This document shows positions 9,633 to 21,600 of a DNA stretch of 64,000 nucleotides, in pieces. A program made the translations under genes and the position numbers. Each line of letters begins with the position of its first letter. Position 1 is the stretch's first letter. The DNA lies in contig JAQQWL010000008.1 in the NCBI GenBank assembly GCA_038363925.1, forward strand, positions 2,534,150-2,598,149, in the 5' to 3' direction. A model generated the notes under the pieces. The model saw nothing but the letters and a program-made list of their open reading frames with translations. It was not told the DNA's origin and made no database searches. The stretch is from Apiospora phragmitis (taxonomy: Eukaryota > Ascomycota > Sordariomycetes > Amphisphaeriales > Apiosporaceae).

Positions 9633-10884
9633 CTAGTTCCCAAGATAGCGCTTCCAGCCTTCCCGGTAGAGGACCATCTTGCCCTCCTCGCCCTCGGCCA
9701 GCATGTACTTCTCCCAGCGGGCATCACGGCCGGCCCCGACTACAAGTAGGCTCTCCTCGTCGATCCACCCAATCACTCCCTTTTGGGGTCTTGTAGTACC
9801 CAAAACCGCCGCTTCGGGTATGCCGCTTCCACCCGAGGGCTCGTCCCCAGCCTCGAACCGCGCCGAGGCAAACGAGTAGACATCGGAGAATGGCCCCGAA
9901 GGGAAGACTGGACAGGATCCCCCATTTGTTCGTCGCGTCTCCCGCGGCCGATCCACCGCCGCTGCCGTTGCCGCCACCGGTTACCCCTATACTGGGCGAG
10001 TGCGGCGACGTCGCCCTGGCCGGGCTCGACGGCACTCCTCTGCCACTCCCCGGACTCGGCACGTCGAAGATGTGCAGGCTGCCCTTGGCGCTCGTGCAGG
10101 CCAGCCGCCGCCCGCTCGGGCTGAAGCGCAGCGAGTAGATGGTCGCGAACTCGGAGCCGCGGCGGCGCTCGGCGAGGCGCGCGCAGCTGGCGGTAGCAAA
10201 GATGCGCACGAGCGTGCCCTTCTCGCTCGCCGTCGCGAGCAGCTCGCCGTCGCCGAGAGCTGCAGCGCCTGCAGGCGGCCCGTGTGGGCCGGGATGATGC
10301 TGACGTTGTCCGTGGCCAGCTCGACGACCTGGACCTGGCCCGCCGTCTGGCCGGGGAAGACGAGCCAGCGGTCGCTCAGAGCGCAGAGGCCTTGCAGGTT
10401 GTCGGCCGTCTCGTACTTGGCGAGCGGCTTGGGCTGCTTCTCGAAGGCGTACACGCGCACGCTGTTCTGCAGCACGACGACGACGCGGCTCTTGGAGATC
10501 TGCACGCCCCGGACTGCCGTCAGCGTGGTGATCTCGAGCGCCACTTTGTCCTTGCTGTCGTCCCAGATGATGACTTTATTCTGGGGGAACTTGGGCAGGC
10601 GGCCGCCGCCGACGAGGGCGAGGTAGTTGGCGTTGCCCATCATCTGGACCAGGCCCAGGCCGGCGTTGAAGTCCCGCGTCGTCATTAGTTGACAGGTATT
10701 GGAGTTGAATACTAGTATATCGCATGTTAGTGGGATTTGCTTTGTGAAGGCGATGACGTCAACGCAGCGACATACCACAGAAGCCCGAGTTGAGGCCGAC
10801 GCTGAAGCGGGAGGCGTCGTTGTTGAAGGAGACCGACAGGACCGACGGCTCCTGCGTCGCCTCTATCGGTGGACGCGTATTCAT
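9633..10884 (-). CDS. HSV2: PROPPIN WD-repeat protein, Hsv2-like, with two apparent frameshifts
   Basis: PROPPINs are seven-bladed propellers that bind phosphatidylinositol 3-phosphate and act in autophagy and endosomal traffic. Exon 1 is 10884-10776 (start MNTRPPIEATQEPSVLSVSF), the intron 10775-10712, and exon 2 10711-9633. Landmarks include FNAGLGLVQMMG, LVGGGRLPKFPQNKVIIWDD, RGVQISKSRVVVVLQNSVRV, and near the end FSDVYSFASARFEAG. Two one-base shifts are needed: a missing base near 10252-10254 (LQLS to GDGELLATASEKGT) and an extra G at 9894-9897 (SLPFG to PFSDVYSF). They cancel in phase, giving about 395 residues. The lipid-binding motif, normally LRRG or FRRG, reads RRRG (LAERRRGSEF). The N-terminal MNTR and the LVGGGRxPKF loop favour Hsv2 over Atg18. 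Confidence 0.87.
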
Positions 10885-13019
10885 GGTGCAAGTATGTATG
10901 AAGCTCTCTGGTGGTGGTGGTGGGCGCAGTCCAAATCCGGCTGCGAATGGAGATAGTATTAGGGAATGACGGGATTAGTGTAAGTCGGACAGTAATAGGG
11001 CGAGATGCGGTTATGAGCTTGGTCAAAACAACATATCGATATACTCGTATAACCAGGCGTTGCTGCATATGCACTCCAGGCTGACAACAGGCTACCTTGT
11101 AGTCCGGCGTTGCTCGAGGTAGGGTCGTCCCCGTCCGTCTGTAAGCGAAGGACCTGGCAGCAGCGAGCGACAAAGCTGACTGAGACCTGGGGGGAGCTGT
11201 TGGCCTCACAATCGCATTCACTTGATGCCGGCATAAGCGACAATTTCCTAGGCGAATGAGAGAGAATCCAAAATATAATAATACTACACAATCAACTGTC
11301 GTACCAAGATAGAGACAGTCATCGAACGTACTGGAGCGGTCGAGTGTTGAGTCGAGTCCAGTCCGGACCCTGGGTCATGGGGTTACGACATCTGAGGTGT
11401 ACTGAGAGCCAGTGATGCTGTCTACCTGGCACACGGCACTGGGAAGCTTGGGAGCTGGCCCCAGCTGTGGCTCATGCGTTGCCTGCCTTGGGAGTTGGAG
11501 TGCTGCATGAACCCCCGGGCCCCGGAAATTTGAAGCGGGCGATTTCAATTTACTTGATCAGCCATCAGGATGGGGGGAGGTCTTGCCAGCTGCCAGCATG
11601 GAGAGACCACCACCGGTACGTACCGAGCCTCTCTTATTGATTAATCAATTGATTAAGCTCACGAGCACCCCTGCTGTTTCTCCATTTGAATATTAAGCAC
11701 ATGCCATGAGCAGTCAACTTTACATTAACCATCTCCACCGCCCTGTTTCCTCTCTCTCTCCAGCATTGACGATAACGGACGCTTCGTACGCGGCGGACAC
11801 GTTCTGAACGAATCGTTGGATGGTCGAGAATAGGCGCGTATCCTTCTTGGTTTGTTCCATTTGATTAACCAAGAGAGAGACTTCTATTAATGCAAAGATC
11901 CCATGTCTCGACAATCTCTCTCTTCGGTCGGAGTGTCTCGTGTGTTGTTTGTTTGAGTGCATACTTTTGGAGGGGGGAGGACAAGGAGAGAGGACGAACG
12001 GGAAATAGCAACGACCAGGGATGTGCCCGTTTCGTTTCTAGCGCTCCGTGCTGCCCCTGAATTCGCTGAAGTTGTTTGTGGAGAAGCCTCGAATCGCCAT
12101 TTCCCCTATGCGACCAACAGAGATGACTGCCCTCCTTCTAATGGTACTGTAGGTCAACCTGTACGTGATGCTAATGGCTTTGGCATTTCTCATCATCATG
12201 CAGCTGGTGACTGTAGGGTTCAGCCAGGACGTAGCTTTTAGGTACTGACTTTTTGGATTCGATGCAGTCACAGTTCAATTATTCCAAAAACCAATAATTG
12301 TAATCATTGGCCGCTGTAGAAGTAGCGGTAGGTGCATATCTCTCATTTGATTGTAATGTGGTGTTAGGAGCAGAGGATGGAGGCGTGCAACTGCCTAGCG
12401 GGCGGGCAGTTCTAGCGCCCTCCCCTCTGTACCTCTCTGCGCATTTCGCTTCTAGTTGGCTGGCTTGCTGGTACACTCACCCGTAGTACCTTCTGCACTG
12501 TTGCACTCGCTGCACGCACAGGTGCCCGCCCGCCATCCCACTTTTCCCGCTGCAGCCAATCGTCCAAGCCCGTTCAGTCCAATCAATTTCCTTCCCTGTC
12601 TGGCCTGGCCCGTTCGCTCGTCCCTTCAACAACCACCCGCCCAAAAAAAAAGTCCCCTTTTTCCAAAAGATACCCCTTCGCGCCAGCCAGTGAGTGCGTG
12701 CAAGTGTTGTGTTGTCAATTCAGACCACCGCTCTCTCTCTCTCTCCCGACCGCAGACCATCACCAATTTCTGGTTCGTCTCCAGTTGTTGTCTACCGAAC
12801 CATCCACCTCTTCACCACCACGACCGCTCAACAACCACCATATTCTCTCATTCCTTCGTTTTTGACGGTATTTCGGGTTCTCTGTTGTTGATACCCGTCG
12901 CTCTCCTTCTCGGGCTACCTACGGTCCTGCTTCGAACCCATCCATCCACTCGCAGCCAGCACACAGTCCGCTGCCCGATCCGCGAAGCTCTGATCCGCCC
13001 AGGAACAGAATAGTCCAAT
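10885..13019. promoter_or_regulatory. Divergent intergenic region between HSV2 and CDC11
   Basis: About 2.1 kb between divergent genes. The right half (about 12450-13019) is strongly pyrimidine-rich with CT repeats at 12730-12745, typical of a long fungal 5' UTR; an open frame at 12456-13013 in it is low-complexity and most likely a compositional artefact. No gene is recognised in the left half. Confidence 0.45.
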
Positions 13020-14898
13020 ATGTCGTCCCCAGCCGTACGTATCTCTCAAGACTCTCCCTCTTCCTCTCCTCTTTCACACAGCAATCACCCGTTACGTGAG
13101 CTTGCCTGGGACTGCAACAAGATAGCCCAGGAGCCTGTAGCCCAATTTTCGTCTCTTACGCTTGGGAACGTCGCATACACACTTCTTTCCCCAAACCCTC
13201 GTCGCTGTCACCCTCACCGCCGACTTGAAACCCCAAGTCGGATCCCTTCACCCATTGGCAATTGACAATCGCCTGCCTCCAACCTATCGTGTCGCGTCTT
13301 GTCTCTACCTACCTAGTCGCCGCCGCTAACCCGCAATCATGGCTCCCTCACAGAAGATGATCCGCCGCAAGAAGAATGTGAAGAAGGGAATTCAGTTCTG
13401 CCTGATGGTCTGCGGTGCCTCAGGAACAGGTACTTGCCCCTTCCCGCCCTCTCTCGCCTGACAGCGCCAACCGTCTCTCGTGCCACCGATTTTGTCGAAA
13501 CACGAAGCGCCACATGCATCACAACTTTTAGCGAGAAAAAGACACGGCACTGACATATCGCTACTGAACAGGCCGAACCACCTTTGTCAACACCCTCTGC
13601 GGCAAGAGCGTGCTGAACCACAAGGACTCGGACGATGCTAGCGCTGCCCACGTCGAGGATGGCGTTAAGATCAAGCCCATCACAGTTGGTATGTCGAATC
13701 ACCCGCAGCCAGCTTACATAGCGATGACTTCGGCCTGCTAATACATTGGATGATTCAGAGCTCGAGCTGGACGAGGAGGGCACCCGCATCTCCCTGACCA
13801 TCGTCGATACTCCTGGTTTCGGCGACCAGATCGATAATGAAGCAAGGTATGATGATACCAGGATTAACAACGCCGTACATGCTAGGGGACTCGTCACTAA
13901 CGCAACATGCCAACTCCAGCTTCTCAGAGATCGTTGGCTATCTCGAGAGACAATACGATGATATTCTGGCCGAGGAGTCGCGTATCAAGCGTAACCCCAG
14001 ATTCAGGGACAACCGTGTCCACGCTATGCTTTACTTCATCACACCGACTGGTCATGGGTATGTTTGCCCACCGTGCTTTTCCCCTGTGGTCCGAGCATGC
14101 AGAACTGACAGACGCAAAGCCTCCGTGAGCTCGACATTGAGCTGATGAAGCGCCTCGCCCCCCGCGCGAACGTTATCCCCGTTATCGGCCGGGCCGACTC
14201 GCTGACCCCCGCCGAGCTGGCCGAGTCCAAGAAGCTAGTCATGGAGGACATCGAGCACTACCGCATCCCCGTATACAACTTCCCCTACGACATCGAGGAG
14301 GATGACGAGGACACCGTCGAGGAGAACGCCGAGCTGCGCGGTCTGATGCCGTTCGCCATTGTCGGCTCCGAGGATATTGTCGAGATCGGAGGCCGCAAGG
14401 TGCGCGCCCGCCAGTACCCCTGGGGTGTTGTCGAGGTGGACAACCCTCGCCACTCGGATTTCCTCGCCATCCGCTCGGCCCTGCTGCACAGTCATTTGGC
14501 CGACCTGAAGGAAATCACCCACGACTTCCTGTACGAGAACTACCGTACCGAGAAGCTGTCCAAGAGCGTGGAGGGTGGTGCTGGAGTGTATGTTGCCTGT
14601 TTCCCCATGTTTCTGAGTCCAGCTGTGCTAACATTTTCCCAGCGATTCCTCCATGAACCCCGAGGACCTGGCCTCGCAGTCGGTGCGCCTCAAGGAGGAG
14701 CAGCTCCGCCGCGAAGAGGAGAAGCTGCGCGAGATCGAGGTCAAGGTGCAGCGCGAGATCAACGAGAAGCGACAGGAGCTCCTGGCCCGCGAGTCCCAAC
14801 TGCGCGAGATCGAGGCCCGGATGCAGCGCGAGCAAGCTGCCTCGCAAGCCCAGTCCTCGCCGGTGCCCGAGGCGAACGGCGAGCACGAGGCGGCCTAA
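13020..14898 (+). CDS. CDC11: Septin of the Cdc11 class
   Basis: Septins assemble into hetero-oligomeric filaments at septa, hyphal tips and branch sites. Seven exons join in phase: 13020-13034, 13354-13429, 13572-13688, 13759-13846, 13920-14057, 14120-14587 and 14643-14898, giving 385 residues. The first exon encodes only MSSPA; an alternative start at 13339 (MAPSQKM) would give almost the same protein. G1 loop at residues 26-33 reads GASGTGRT, with Arg32 in place of the usual Lys, as in the Cdc11 group. G3 is DTPGFGD and G4 reads GRAD. RIKRNPRFRDNRVHAMLYFI, KKLVMEDIEHY and RQYPWGVVEVDN are septin signatures. The C-terminal 80 residues form a charged coiled coil (QSVRLKEEQLRREEEKLREI). The gene is intact. 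Confidence 0.95.
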
Positions 14899-16164
14899 GC
14901 CCAGACCTACTATGCCTACGTCTGTTTTCTTTACTACTAGTGCTGGTACGATGGTGGCCAGGCAAACCAAAAGAATCGACCGAACCGCGGGCGTTGGATG
15001 TTGTGATATCCCCCACCTCTCACGTTTTTATTGTTGTTGAAGACGGGGCGGCCTACGCCGAGCAGACACGAATGGAGAAGACTCTACACGACGAGGCTCG
15101 GCAGTCAGGCTTGCGCACGAGGAACAGAGTAGACTTGGCGTGTCGGCCTTGGCGCTGTCATGTACGCGACAGACTTGGGACATGATGATAGCCTATACGA
15201 CGTTTTTTGAGCCGCAAGTTTATGGATGCTGGTTCTCGTAGGTACCGACGTTATGAAGATGTGCCAAGTGCTCGATGTTGAGCCAGTTCCGTCTATCGCG
15301 AGAAGGTCATCATGGCGGAGGGATGTCCCCCCGATTATTTAATGTAGCCTTTGCGCAAATGTTGACCTTGTTCTCGTTTTACTACCCCTTTTCTCATTCA
15401 AGATCACGCCTTGAACTTTCCTAGTACTAGTGGCCTTCTAATGCAAATATTCAAATATTCCCAGAACAGTCCATGCGGCGATGCCAGGTGTTGCGTCGAG
15501 ACTGGTGTGATGGTTTCTTGAGGGTGTGATGCGCGAGCAGAAGACGACACAAAAGACGACACAAAGACATGGTAGCATCAGCAGTTGCGCTTGCTCCGTC
15601 GATTCCAGAAGCAATAGATGCTGTTCTCTTGGGATCTATGACTCTTCCAGATCAGCCAAACAGCCCAGGCCAAGATGCATGCTGCATGCAGTTTTGGGTT
15701 GACGCCACTGGTAGCTAAAGACGTACGGTAGAGTTGGAGCTTGTGAGGCAGTTTTTACGCCACAGGTGGTTCCAGAAAGCGCCAGGGCCCCCTGGTTGGC
15801 CACCAAGCCGGATTTAGATAGATCATGTTAGGTGCTGGTTTCCCATGGTACTGCCCCCAGGTGAGTGTATGACGGCGCATGACACAGCCTCACATCGCGC
15901 TTCGCTTCCCTTGGTTGCCTGTCTTCCTCCCCGCGCTTGAGTAATTGCTTTCCCTACGTTCCCCTTCTGTACAACCTCCGTCCCATCAAATCGAAGCTGT
16001 CTGTTGGCATTTGCATCGATCCTGTTTTCCTTTGTTCCACCACGAGGACACTTACCCTTATCGAGTACCCATTTATTCCATCAACTGACAATCGAGCAGC
16101 ACCTCTCTTGACTTTCCGATAACGATATTTAACAAATAACAACTCCGAACCTCGGCACACCAAG
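14899..16164. promoter_or_regulatory. Spacer containing the CDC11 3' end and the BAX-inhibitor gene promoter
   Basis: 1.27 kb between two plus-strand genes. The last 270 bp before 16165 are pyrimidine-rich, typical of a 5' UTR. No gene is seen. Confidence 0.4.
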
Positions 16165-17095
16165 ATGGCCGCCAACGCCAAATACCAAGCCGCGCCCACG
16201 CAGGACCCCGACGAGGGTACCTGGTCGCAAGCCCCTCCCTTGTACCAGGCCGCCGACTCGGCGCGCGACGATGCCGCCCTCTTCGGCGGCGGTGCGCCCC
16301 GCGGCGCCGGCGTGGAGGACGACGACATCCCCGACGACTTCAAGTTCGGCGGCTCCGTCGCCGAGGCCACGGTCGACATCCGCAACCAGTTCATCCGCAA
16401 GGTCTACACCATCCTGACGGCGCAACTCGTCGTCACGGCCATCGTGAGCTCGCTGGGCTTCTTCAGCGAGGGCTACAAGGCTTGGATCCAGAGCCACCCG
16501 GCGCTGGTCTTCGTGTCGGTACGTGCTTCTCCATACGCGTGGCGTCCTTGATGTATGCTCTGCTCTCTACATGATTGCTAACACGCTACTTCCTTCCTTT
16601 TAGCTGTTCGGTGCCATCGGTTTCATGTTCCTCACCTACTGGAAGCGCAAGTCGTACCCCACAAACCTGCTGTTCCTGTCCGGCTTCACGGTCCTCGAAG
16701 CCTACTCCATCTCCGTCATCGTGTCGTTCTACAAGACGCAGATCGTGCTCAACGCCGTGGTCCTGACGGGCGGCATCTTCGTCTTCCTGACGCTGTTCGC
16801 GTGCCAGACCAAGTACGACTTCACCTCGTGGATGCCGTACCTGTTCGGCGGGCTCTGGGGCCTCATCCTCTTCGGCTTCATGGCCGCCTTCTTCCCCTAC
16901 AGCAGCACGGGCGAGTTGATTTATGGCGGGCTCGCGGCCCTCATCTTCAGCGGCTACATCCTGGTCGACACCCAGCTCGTCCTGCGCCACCACCACGTCG
17001 AGGAGGAGATCGCGGCTGCTATCAGCTTGTACCTCGACATCATCAACCTGTTCCTCGCCATCCTGCGCATTCTGAACAGCCAGCAGAATAACTAG
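16165..17095 (+). CDS. BXI1: BAX inhibitor-1 / TMBIM family membrane protein
   Basis: Predicted 281 residues from two exons (16165-16518 and 16604-17095). The family forms a six- or seven-helix Ca2+-permeable channel in the ER or vacuole and dampens stress-induced death. A hydrophilic N-terminus of about 75 residues (YQAAPTQDPDEGTW, DDDIPDDFKFGGSVAEA) precedes FIRKVYTILTAQLVVTAIVS, the signature of the first helix. Six further hydrophobic segments follow, with GFTVLEAYSISVIVSFY, LFACQTKYDFTSW and GYILVDTQLVLRHHHVEEEI, the last being the conserved Asp-containing segment. The C-terminus AAISLYLDIINLFLAILRIL is typical. The gene is intact; the start has good context (caccaagATG). Confidence 0.94.
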
Positions 17096-18600
17096 GATGA
17101 GCTGACTGGATGTTCTTAAGGATGAGTGGAGGACACAGAAGAGAGAGACAGACAACAGGAAGCGAAGAAGAAAAGTTGCACGTACAGCCAGGTTATTATG
17201 GTACCTTAACGATATAAGATTGGAAATTGAGCCTTGAGGGAGGGGAAGGTCGTTTTTTCTTGGGAGGATCGTTTCATTATGCCGAGCTGTTGGACTGGGC
17301 TTTGCTTGCGTTCGGTACACATACACATACCTATTCAAAGAGTAGGAGATCTTGCTCTGGTTTCCATGACTAGCACTACTGGTTGGCTCACTGGCCCTGT
17401 ATGTAGATTATCCCCTCGCCGGCTTTACATCTCAACTCTAATCGAAGTTGCACCCATCGCTCTGGACCTGTCCTCGGAGGATACGACTTGCAATCTTGTG
17501 ATTTGATGCCGAACCAGATTGCGGAAGCTTGATAATCAAGATGCACGAGTTACTTTCCGAATTAGACATCTTCTTTCAATGTTGCCTATTGTATCAGCCA
17601 TATCTCAACAACCCGACGGCGCCCCTTTGTCCCGATTTCGGAATTCATGTGAGGCTGGAAAAGGGGCAGTCGACTGCGCATCATGTACTCGTATCATCCA
17701 TAGGATCTCCATTATTGGGATTCCATAAACGGGAGGGCATCCGCCGTTGCTGTCGTTGCTGCCGTTACTTCCGTTGGAGCAGGCGACTTGGATATAATAT
17801 TGGATACAATAATAATAAAATTCCATTTTGGTTGAAGCAATGCTGCTTATATCATTTAATGTAGTAGCTTCGGATTTATTGAGCTTCCGACGTTGATAGA
17901 CTTCAAGTTCAATGTCGCCACTGTGTGATCCCAGCTCTCGACCTTGTCTCCGTCGTCTTCGGCCTACTTTTCGGGGCTATCTCGAGTAACCGCACCACGA
18001 GACCCTATACCGAGATATTTGAACAGTATCAAGCGGCACACGGGGTCGGTGTGGCAAAGGTGCAAGGTTGAAAGGTAACGAACGAGGCGTACGGGGTACT
18101 TAGAAACAAGCAATGGTGAACCAGCAATGGGGTATGTATGCCATTTTGTTTTTCGCCGCCGCCCGGTAGATATGAGCAGCTACCAAATACATACCAATAG
18201 ATCAATCAGCCCAGAAGAAGACGGGAAGGCTAGGCTACTTTACTCAGTGAGGGCTGCATCCCCCCTAGCTTGTTGACGTGGTCCAGCATAGCCCATGCAT
18301 CTGTAGGCATATTGGGCACAGTGATTCGTTGATACCCCTCATCGAATTGTTTCACAGTGAGGCCACAGCCTGATATTAGGCATGCGAAGCTGCCTAGGCA
18401 TTCTTGTGGTCTAAACCATCCAGTTCCTCCAGTACGTGAACTTGCTGGCTTACTTTGCCATGCCTGAACGCTCAGTCGAATATCTTGACTTCACTAGATA
18501 TCGGCAATGGTCATGATCTAGTGCTGAATGAAGCCAACAGCTTTCGCTGAGACTCTGAGCTTCGAATCTCACCATACTGGCGAATGCTATAGCAATTCAA
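17096..18600. other. Spacer upstream of the NACHT pseudogene
   Basis: 1.5 kb of mixed composition. Short open frames carry no recognisable motif. The upstream ATG at 18528 is in frame with the NACHT start at 18601 and may belong to that gene. Confidence 0.4.
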
Positions 18601-21600
18601 TGGCTCAACCGCCTGACCAGCCCAGTGCTGAGTTCCAGGCTGCCAAAAAAGGCTTCCTTGCCACCCTTTCTACGGCCGAACGGAACCAGTTCTCAGCACT
18701 CTGCGACCAAACCTCACCAGAACAGCTCCTGGACTCTATAACGCCATTCTCTCGTCACTTCGAGAAGAAGCGATGGGCTCAGTTGATTTCCAAGATCCAG
18801 ATCTTCACTGAAGTACTGAAGCCTTATTTTGACGTCATCAACATCGTTGTATCCTCCCATCCTTAAGTGACAGCCATAGTTTGGGGCGCATTCCGCCTCG
18901 TACTGCAGGTATGGAGCTCCAAGAGCTGCGAGAGTAGCCGAAGCTGACATGAGTCTGTTGAAAGATAGCCGGCAATTTCACCTCATTCTTCGAGAAGCTA
19001 GCCAGCTTGTTAGCAGATATCAGTCGCACGTTTCCACGATTCAAGGATTTGGTTGGTCTACTTACGGATAAAGCTCCCGTCTCACATCGGATACGGTCGA
19101 TTGTGATAGACTGTAACAAGGATCTCTTTCAATTGCTCTGCTCAGTCGCTTTGGTGTTCACCAAGAAAAATGGAAGTGAGTTCTCGAATATTTCCATTAC
19201 ATAAAAGATTTTCGAATTGTTGATTTCCTATCAGCTATAAAGCGAACCCCAGTTGTGATCGCACAACTTATGTGGCAGCCGTTCTCGGTAAAGTTCGAGA
19301 ATATCAAGAAAAGATTCGAGTGCCATATGAATATGGTGGCCCAGGAGACGGAGCTTCTTCAACTTCATAAAACAACGAAAACCAATGAAGCTTTAGCACG
19401 CCAAGAATATGAGCGTGCAAATTCACTGTGTGATCCGGAATCTGGAGCGTGGCTGTTCAACTCTCACGAGTTTTCCACCTGGCAGAGATGGACTTCGGAG
19501 GTGCGAATGCTTTGGATAAAAGGTGAGTAATATGGACGACTTCATGCGTAGCTAAACGAATTGTATATCCGGACGCTTTAGCTTACTAGGAATTTTCCAG
19601 GCAAGCCAGGCTGCGGCAAATCTGTCTTGGCCAGCAACATCGTCGAGAACCTGAGTGCATCAACCAATGGAGGTGCAGTGGTACTTGAAGCGCTTTACTT
19701 CTTCTATAATTCGAACCATGGACTCAAGTCCATGGTTTAAATGTACAGATCCTTACTAGCTCAGATAATCGACAGTCGCTTTGAACCCAAGAAAGCGGAA
19801 ACTTCGATTGAGTACGCCCTCTCGAGTGGTCAAAAGGGCCAGATTCGGGCGTCTCCTTTCATCATACGAGACCTGTTCTTCATTCTTCTCGGGAATTTTC
19901 CCAACTTCTACGTCGTCGTCGACGCCATCGATGAATGCGAACCTGGTGACAAGCATGAGGGAAACGAACAGGCATTGCGCGAAGAGTTACAGATACTCTA
20001 TGACGGCATTGTCAACGCCGGCGTCAAGTTAGTTGTACTGAGTCGTCCCAGTGTCTGGGGACTGTCGAACCTCTCTACCATGTCACTCATTCAATCTCTC
20101 CACATCATTTCAGCATTGCTCTCGGAGAATTTGAAGCGATACTGTCACAAGGGTTTGCACAACCTCTGCGGCGACGGCTTTCTCCCACCCATGGACGCTA
20201 CATCTTTGAGGGAACTCTGCAATACGCTCGTTATGGGGGCCGATGGGATGTTTCTTTGGGTGCGTCTTATGTTCTCCTACCTTCGATCTCCGGGACTGGC
20301 CCCTCCGCATCTTGCTGTCACTATACGACTACAAGCAATTAGGAACCTGCGTTATCCAGAAACGCTTGACCAGGTTTATTGCCGAATACTCGGCCTTTTT
20401 GGGGCGATGCCAGACCATAGGCGTCAGTTAGCAATGAATCGCAAGAGATAGTTGACGAGTTTACTGCTTTCAGCGAGACTATACTCTTTGCTTGCTCAAG
20501 TCTTGTTGAGCTCAGCACCATAAGCTCTCAACACCATTACCGTTTCATCTATGCCACCACGTCTGAGTTCTTCCTTTTTCGACTGGATTCTACGGGCTGC
20601 TCGGGCTTACACCACATGCAGCTATCGGTGAGGCAGTATTTCCAGATTTGCGAGTCAGAAACGGAAATGGAACTCGGCGTCACCTGCTTGCGGTATCTAC
20701 TGACTTTCGTGCCGGCGAGACCCCTATCCGGTAACATCCTAGAGGCCGCAAATCGAGACGAAGTGTCCCAGAAGTATCGCTTTGCTGCCTATGCTAGCGC
20801 TTTTTGGACAGCTCACCTCAAACATGCCAAAGTTTTTCGGTGCTGTGGTCTTTCAAGTTTTGAGGGCAACATAGCCACCTTCATGCAAATAGTCCGGCAG
20901 TTCCTGGTCTCACAGCTCAAGGTGAACAGCTGAATCGAGCTGGTGTACCTCCTAGGAGATCCTGCAACCAACGATAGCCAACACCGGAACCTCCGACAGT
21001 CGATACCGAACACCCCTGGGCAAGAAGGATACCCCCACTTCGGATCGGATTTTATTGAGTCTCTAACCAGACTGTCACAAAACTTGAAAATACTCGAAGG
21101 ACAATGGGGAGTTGCTCTGCGAAAAGAACCCCATCAGATCTGGAACGATGTCACAGCCTTTTCCCCCAGTGTTTTTTTTTCCAAGTAGACGACAGCGACG
21201 ACTGTGAGGCACATTGGACTCGACGATCCGTTAGACTCATCACAAAGTGCCAAGCCTCTGGCTACCATCTCAACGTCCGATCTGACGCAGTCGTTTGTAG
21301 CCAAACTAAGCATCTGGCCTTCCAGGTGAGTGTAGAAACATCCACCCGAAAACGAGTCAGGGGCAAGCATTAACTTTTGGCAGAGAGTTCGATCTTTCCT
21401 GGTCGAAGGTGGCCGCAATGGGCAAATGCTGCAGTGGGTGGACCGCAAGATATCAGCTATAGGGACACGTCAACTAAGTTCCCGCGGCTTCTCCACGAAT
21501 ATAGCATTCGGTTGGATGACAAGGAGGTCTGGCTGCAGGCAAGACACTTTCTGCAGAAGCCGCGCACGTCCGGATGGCTCGATGATGAGGAAGAAGCCGA

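Noticed and set aside
12456..13013. 185-codon plus-strand open frame before CDC11
   Set aside because: Ser/Pro/Thr/Leu composition reflects the pyrimidine-rich 5' UTR; no domain or conserved segment.
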